A stretch of DNA of 64,000 nucleotides, taken from Prevotellaceae bacterium (GTDB lineage Bacteria > Bacteroidota > Bacteroidia > Bacteroidales > Bacteroidaceae). Within the stretch, counting starts at the first letter, position 1. Each line of letters opens with the position of its first letter. Positions 59,561 to 64,000 of this stretch are shown here, in pieces. Both the position numbers and the translations under genes were made by a program. The notes below the pieces were generated by a model that was given only the letters and a program-made list of their open reading frames with translations, did no database searches and was not told where the DNA came from. The stretch is from the NCBI GenBank assembly GCA_015256945.1, contig JABZLB010000010.1:14462-78461 (forward strand), written 5' to 3'.

Positions 59561-61637
59561 TAATATTGAAGCCGTTATCTTCTGTATTTACATCCTTTTG
59601 AGGCTTGGGTTTCGGTATGTTTTTGAGCTTACCGTCCTTATCAAACATGCCATAGGTTGTACGGAGCACGGTAAATTCAGTACGCCTGTTGAGCTGATTA
59701 CATATTTCTTCTTTACTTTTGTCTTTTAGTTTCTGTATAAATTCAGGCGTCAGCACATCGCCTTCTTTCAGCCATTTATACTTTTCGGTAAGTTTTTTCT
59801 TGATAATTTTAGGCTTCTCCTTGCCATATCCTACGGGCGTTAAGCGGTCGGCGGCGATGCCATGCTGTATGAGATAGGCCACAACAGCCTCCGCACGGCG
59901 TTGTGAAAGACGCTTATTATATTCGGCCGATCCTTTGTAATCGCAATGCGCGCTAAGCTCTATCGTAACGTTTCCGTTCTCTTTTAACAAGGCCACTAAA
60001 TGGTCGAGAGCCGTTTTACTCGAGTCACGGAGCGTGGCTTTATTGAAATCATAGAAAATGTTATCGATGAGCGTCGGCGCTGATATGTTTGCAAGGGCAA
60101 ACTGTAATGTGCTGTCTGTTGACTCCCTGGGGTTGGGAAGAGCCTTGATTTCTTCCTGATGGTTAAGATAACCTTTACATGTGGCCATGAACAAATAGGT
60201 TACGCCCGGGGTGAGAACCTTTGTAAACGAGCCGTCACTATGTAATGCGATTCGCTCATTAGTGCCGTCGTCGCCAATACAATATACGGTTGCCGAAGGA
60301 AGTTCATAGCCATCCATCTCATAAACCCAGCCTTTTACCGTTTGGGTTATCTCCGGATTCTCGAACGAATAAATATGATCCCATCCGCGCCCATCGCCAC
60401 GATTGCTTGAGAAAAAGCCACGATTGTACGGTCCTTCGAAGGTCATTCCAAAGTCGTCGCCTTGTGAATTAAGAGGAAATCCTGGGTGGGAGAGGTGGTA
60501 ACGCCGGTCTTTTCCTACCTTGGCAATGAAAATATCGAGCCCTCCCAAGCCCGGATGGCCGTTGCTTGAAAAGTATAAATCGCCGTTCGGACGGAAAGAA
60601 GGAAACTCCTCATCGCCCGCAGTGTTGACGGGTTCGCCTAAGTTTTCCACGCCACCAAAGCCGGCAGGGGTAATACGTACACGCCATATGTCGAGCCCTC
60701 CTTTACCTCCGGGCATGTCGGATGTGAAATAAAGCCATTGACCATCAGGCGAAATGGCAGGATGTGCAAAGCTTGAAAGTGTATCGCCTGTAAGCGTAAT
60801 GGGCGTAGCTTTACCCCATGCTGCATCGCTTCTGTCCGACTTAACGATTTGAGCATAGCGTGGAAAAGACGGGCTTGTGGCACACTGTGTGAGGTACATT
60901 TCGCGTCCGTCGGGTGAAAAGCAGCACGTACCCTCGTCGTAATTCGTGTTTACTCCTCCGTTCACAGCTTCGGGTTTGCTCCACTTTCCCTTGTCATCCT
61001 TTTGAGAATAAAACAAGTCGCCAGCCTTAGTTCCTGTTATACCGCTCAGCTCATCGCCCATAGCCTCGTTGCGGGTAGAGGTAAAATAAAGCTGGTCGTA
61101 AGCGTCACCGAAGAGCATTGGTGAGTAATCGGCCCTGCGGGAATTGAATATATCCATCTTCTTGACGGTGTAACGACTTCCCGCTTCTTTTGTTCGGGGT
61201 GCATTTTTTGCAGCGATAAGCCCCTCCTTTGCCAACGTATTGTCGGGCAAAGAATCCAATACAAGTTTAAACTCGGCTTCGGCAGCTGCATAGCTTCCTT
61301 CTTTCATGAGCTGCCGTGCAAGGGCCAGATGTTCTTCCATATTGGCTTGTTTGTACCCAATTACGTTGCGATAGGCAGCCACAGCCTTGCCTGTTTGTAA
61401 CGACTTATCATAGCAAAAGGCCATTTTAGAGGCTATAAGGGCGCGACGTTCACGGTCTTTGGGAGGCGTTTTTTGGTAGGCTTGTTTGTATTCGTTGGCC
61501 GCATCGAAGTATTCGCCAAGGGCTAAATGTCGTTCTGCACGCTTGAAATTGCGTTCTGCTCCGCACGAAACCAGAACTAAAACAGCAAGGAGAAATGCAG
61601 AAAGTATGGATAAAATATAAAATGGTTTCTTTATCAT
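59550..61637 (-). CDS. porE: PorE-like T9SS OmpA-family lipoprotein
   Basis: 695 residues. A lipoprotein signal ends in LVSC (Cys25). TPR repeats (about 30-140, YFDAANEYKQAYQKTPPKDR) are followed by a WD40-like PD40 beta-propeller (about 150-420: YFTSTRNEAMGDEL, CCFSPDGREMYLTQC, AISPDGQWLYFTSD, FRPNGDLYFSSNGHPGLGGLD). A carboxypeptidase-regulatory-like module (about 425-510) and a C-terminal OmpA domain (about 545-695, SAHCDYKGSAEYNKRLSQRRAEAVVAYL) complete it. This is the layout of PG1058/PorE, which anchors the T9SS to peptidoglycan. The 61697 start lies inside a terminator hairpin and is rejected. Together with porQ it indicates a T9SS in this genome. Confidence 0.85.
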   Translation of the reverse strand: MIKKPFYILSILSAFLLAVLVLVSCGAERNFKRAERHLALGEYFDAANEYKQAYQKTPPKDRERRALIASKMAFCYDKSLQTGKAVAAYRNVIGYKQANMEEHLALARQLMKEGSYAAAEAEFKLVLDSLPDNTLAKEGLIAAKNAPRTKEAGSRYTVKKMDIFNSRRADYSPMLFGDAYDQLYFTSTRNEAMGDELSGITGTKAGDLFYSQKDDKGKWSKPEAVNGGVNTNYDEGTCCFSPDGREMYLTQCATSPSFPRYAQIVKSDRSDAAWGKATPITLTGDTLSSFAHPAISPDGQWLYFTSDMPGGKGGLDIWRVRITPAGFGGVENLGEPVNTAGDEEFPSFRPNGDLYFSSNGHPGLGGLDIFIAKVGKDRRYHLSHPGFPLNSQGDDFGMTFEGPYNRGFFSSNRGDGRGWDHIYSFENPEITQTVKGWVYEMDGYELPSATVYCIGDDGTNERIALHSDGSFTKVLTPGVTYLFMATCKGYLNHQEEIKALPNPRESTDSTLQFALANISAPTLIDNIFYDFNKATLRDSSKTALDHLVALLKENGNVTIELSAHCDYKGSAEYNKRLSQRRAEAVVAYLIQHGIAADRLTPVGYGKEKPKIIKKKLTEKYKWLKEGDVLTPEFIQKLKDKSKEEICNQLNRRTEFTVLRTTYGMFDKDGKLKNIPKPKPQKDVNTEDNGFNIIIE

Positions 61638-61681
61638 TGTAAACCAATAACGTAGAAATCGGCTGAATATTATATATATAA

Positions 61682-61731
61682 AACCCTCCTGTTTCATGGT
61701 TCGTCAGGGGAGAATATGAAACAGGAGGGTT
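61682..61731 (-). terminator. Terminator of mrp
   Basis: A perfect 16-bp stem (61682-61697 with 61716-61731, 18-base loop). On the minus strand it runs into TTTATATATA. Confidence 0.8.
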
Positions 61732-61763
61732 GCTGGCATGATGGGAAAACAAGTTTTTCCCTG

Positions 61764-62867
61764 TTATTTATTGTCTACTTTAACGATATTTGTTTTTGGC
61801 AATTTTTTGTTTCGTACGTTTACTGTGGTCACAACGGCCTGGGCTAAATTGATGAAAGCCTGCCCCGTCATGGTGTCAACGTTGAGTGCTGCCGGTGTTC
61901 CTGAATCGCCATTTTCACATATACTCTGAACGATAGGAATTTGGGCGAGCAACGGAACTTTCATTTCTTGTGCGAGATTCTTACATCCATCCTTGCCGAA
62001 AATGTAGTATTTGTTCCCGGGTAACTCCGCAGGTGTGAACCAAGCCATGTTTTCTACCAATCCCAATATGGGTACATTCACCTTATCATTCGTGTACATG
62101 TCAATTCCTTTACGGGCATCTGCCAAGGCCACATTTTGGGGAGTTGACACAATTATTGCGCCGGTGATAGACAAAGTCTGTAATAAAGTAAGGTGTATAT
62201 CAGAGGTTCCTGGAGGTGTATCAAGAATAAAGTAGTCGAGTTCACCCCAGTCGGCATCCGCAATAAGTTGCTTAAGTGCGTTCGTTGCCATGCCTCCGCG
62301 CCACAGAGTAGCAGTATCAGGATTAACGAAAAAGCCGATGGAAAGCAACTTTACGCCATATTTTTCGATAGGACAAATAAGTTGACGGCCATCCTTTTCA
62401 ACGGCATAAGGCTTACTTTCTTCCACACCGAACATCTTTGGCATGGATGGACCAAAGATGTCGGTGTCAAGAAGGCCTACCTTATAGCCTAATTTGGCAA
62501 GTGCAATAGCAAGGTTTGCCGATACGGTACTTTTGCCAACACCTCCCTTTCCAGAGCTGACAGCAATGATATTCTTTACGTCAGGCAAGAGCTTTTCAAC
62601 TTCAGGACGTGGGGTTGACTTATATTCCGTATCAATGGTTACTTCTATTTCGTCACTGATATAGAAGTGTATGGCAGCTTCGGCAGCCTTTACAGTCGAC
62701 TTCAAAAAAGGGTCAGTATCGCGAGGGAAAACAAGAGTCAGCCTTACTTTCATACCATTTATACTGGGCGTATCGGCCAACATTCCACTCTCTATCAGGT
62801 TTTTCTTAGTACCTGCATATATTACTTTCGACAGTGCGTCGGTAATAAGTTTTGGATATAGGGTCAT
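61764..62867 (-). CDS. mrp: Mrp/NBP35 family iron-sulphur carrier ATPase (ApbC)
   Basis: 367 residues. A MIP18/DUF59-like N-terminal region (about 1-90) precedes the P-loop NTPase with a deviant Walker A (SSGKGGVGKSTVSANLA, about 103-119) and DTDIFGPSMPKMFGV. FILDTPPGTSD is Walker B. The family loads Fe-S clusters onto client proteins. The usual CxxC near the C-terminus is not clearly visible, though KCKNLAQEM-like residues are not diagnostic. It has a promoter with both elements. Confidence 0.9.
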   Translation of the reverse strand: MTLYPKLITDALSKVIYAGTKKNLIESGMLADTPSINGMKVRLTLVFPRDTDPFLKSTVKAAEAAIHFYISDEIEVTIDTEYKSTPRPEVEKLLPDVKNIIAVSSGKGGVGKSTVSANLAIALAKLGYKVGLLDTDIFGPSMPKMFGVEESKPYAVEKDGRQLICPIEKYGVKLLSIGFFVNPDTATLWRGGMATNALKQLIADADWGELDYFILDTPPGTSDIHLTLLQTLSITGAIIVSTPQNVALADARKGIDMYTNDKVNVPILGLVENMAWFTPAELPGNKYYIFGKDGCKNLAQEMKVPLLAQIPIVQSICENGDSGTPAALNVDTMTGQAFINLAQAVVTTVNVRNKKLPKTNIVKVDNK

Positions 62868-62893
62868 TATTTATCTGTATTTTTTGTGGAACG

Positions 62894-62925
62894 CAAAAAT
62901 AACGATTATATATTTAAAATACAAA
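62894..62925 (-). promoter_or_regulatory. Bacteroidetes promoter (TTTG-N20-TATTTTTG) for mrp
   Basis: On the minus strand, TTTG (62922-62925) and TATTTTTG (62894-62901) with a 20-base spacer, 26 bases upstream of the start. Confidence 0.65.
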
Positions 62926-62963
62926 TAAAAACTAAATAATTTCCTTAGCGGTAAGTATTTTAC

Positions 62964-62971
62964 TACCTTTG
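62964..62971 (+). promoter_or_regulatory. -7 promoter box (TACCTTTG) for the GH115 gene
   Basis: TAnnTTTG match 27 bases before the first ATG and 48 before the chosen start, divergent from the mrp promoter. Confidence 0.6.
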
Positions 62972-63019
62972 TATCAATACTTTGAAACATATCTTACCAT
63001 GAGTTGCATACTTTTTACC

Positions 63020-64000
63020 ATGAAGCAAAAGTATATATTTTTTTGTGTCCTTTTTGTTATGTTGGTTCCACCTGCTGCAAAGGGCGGTAATGTTGTGTGG
63101 CATGAAGGTGGAGCCGTTACCTATACGATGCAGAGTAAGGTGAGCACGGTTGTAACGAAGGCTGCTTCACTTTTTGAAGATGATATGAAAGCGCTTACAG
63201 GTAATGAATGCTATGAAAGCAACCAGGGTGAAGTGGCGGTATATCAGTTAGATATGGCGTCGAACAAGGAACTCAAAGCTCTTGAAATGCAACAGATTCC
63301 ATTGTTGAAATTCATTGCCCGTAAAGACGCTTTCTGGATAGGTAAGCGTGGAAATCAGGTTGTGATAGTGGGTAGCAACGGTCGTGGTGCAGCGTATGGT
63401 CTGCTCGAACTTTCCCGAATGTCAGGCATAAGTGTATGGAAATGGTGGGGAGATATTGTACCAGAACGACATCAACGTCTCGAAATTGATGAGAATTTAG
63501 ATAAGATAGAAGTTCCTTCGGTTGAATATCGCGGAATCAATATCGATGATACTCAGTGGAGTAGTGGCCCCTGGGCCAGAAACTATTTGAAGGAACAGTT
63601 GGCAGACGGCTTGCTTGGTCCGGCTTATTATCATAAGCTTTTCGAGTTGATGCTGCGCTTAAGGGCAAACACCATCAGTGCAGGGTGGGATAAAAAAGCC
63701 TCTGTTTTTCTGGATGTAAAAGGGAATCGTGAAGTAGCTGACTCCTTTTCCATGATTGTTGCAACGCCTGATCATGATGGCGCTGTGACCTTACACGAGC
63801 ATAAGAAGCCTGTTGACATTAAGATTTTATATGCTGATGACGGCTACGGTTATATGTTAGCACGTAGCAATGATGATGTAAAGCAGGCTTCTCATGGCGC
63901 AGCTCTCTATCACCTTAGCTATGAAGGGCAACCCCATGATTATCTTTGGTTATGTACTACACAGCCTGGTTTGGTTTGCAGCGAGATGCAGACGGCCTAT
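63020..64000 (+). CDS. Glycoside hydrolase family 115 protein (alpha-glucuronidase type), truncated by window end
   Basis: 327 codons visible, continuing beyond base 64000. A signal peptide (MKQKYIFFCVLFVMLVPPAAKG) is followed by the GH115 N-terminal domain: IVGSNGRGAAYGLLELSRMSGISVWKWWGD and PSVEYRGINIDD (about 165-180), then the catalytic-barrel part with LLGPAYYHKLFELMLRLRANTI, ADDGYGYM and HDYLWLCTTQPGLVCSEM. GH115 enzymes remove 4-O-methyl-glucuronic acid from xylan, so it suggests hemicellulose use. Start 63020 fits the signal peptide; 62999 (MSCILFTMKQ) is an alternative. Confidence 0.85.
   Translation, partial: MKQKYIFFCVLFVMLVPPAAKGGNVVWHEGGAVTYTMQSKVSTVVTKAASLFEDDMKALTGNECYESNQGEVAVYQLDMASNKELKALEMQQIPLLKFIARKDAFWIGKRGNQVVIVGSNGRGAAYGLLELSRMSGISVWKWWGDIVPERHQRLEIDENLDKIEVPSVEYRGINIDDTQWSSGPWARNYLKEQLADGLLGPAYYHKLFELMLRLRANTISAGWDKKASVFLDVKGNREVADSFSMIVATPDHDGAVTLHEHKKPVDIKILYADDGYGYMLARSNDDVKQASHGAALYHLSYEGQPHDYLWLCTTQPGLVCSEMQTAY

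Noticed and set aside
1..64000. Phage, conjugative element or defence island
   Set aside because: No integrase, transposase, restriction, toxin-antitoxin or structural phage genes were seen in any part of the window.

Overview
The window looks like a chromosomal segment from a Bacteroidales bacterium, most likely Prevotella-like. This is inferred from gene content and promoter style; no marker gene was searched. Many genes are preceded by a TAnnTTTG box, the Bacteroidetes -7 element, some with a TTTG element 19-20 bp further upstream. Several predicted exported proteins end in short LPKGVYI...K-type tails. Two type IX secretion (T9SS) components, PorQ and PorE, are present. Most genes are housekeeping or cell-envelope genes; no phage, IS transposase, CRISPR array or defence island was seen.

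Layout. 1-4.8 kb: FAD-linked oxidase (cut by the window edge), the UPF0237/UPF0210 pair, and a DUF389 membrane protein. 4.8-9.4 kb: a minus-strand run of four exported proteins (NlpC/P60 peptidase, Tat-exported dipeptide epimerase, transglutaminase-like protein, small barrel) that reads as a muropeptide-processing operon. 9.7 kb: tRNA-Tyr. 10-13.5 kb: acyltransferase, then a secreted OB-fold-like protein and a secreted DNA/RNA endonuclease. 13.5-14.3 kb: AT-rich and gene-free. 14.3-19.6 kb: OmpA-type porin, GDP-fucose synthesis (fcl, gmd), HD hydrolase, L21/L27. 20-24.8 kb: PPOX flavoprotein, a propeller/barrel pair, Hsp20, NagB.

24.9-39 kb: a helicase with an inserted DEDDh exonuclease, two large T9SS-type surface proteins, an OPT transporter and ClpB. 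39.5-49.6 kb: ispH, DUF1573 and a giant alpha-2-macroglobulin in one minus-strand run, then cmk and porQ. 49.8-55.7 kb: TonB protein, prenyl synthase, TatD, tRNA-Ser, an ExbB-X-ExbD-ExbD operon and an Lrp regulator. 55.9-64 kb: folA, an rRNA methylase, an ECF sigma operon with a probable anti-sigma, porE, mrp and the start of a GH115 glucuronidase.

The most unusual non-coding signal is a family of three ~98-bp GC-rich double-palindrome elements at 23.7, 36.3 and 55.7 kb. A ~270-bp region flanked by ~60-bp inverted repeats (39.3-39.5 kb) and a cluster of mutually exclusive hairpins (47.4 kb) also lack an obvious explanation. Start codons were moved from the longest open frame wherever a signal peptide, promoter or terminator made the longer start unlikely; each case is stated.
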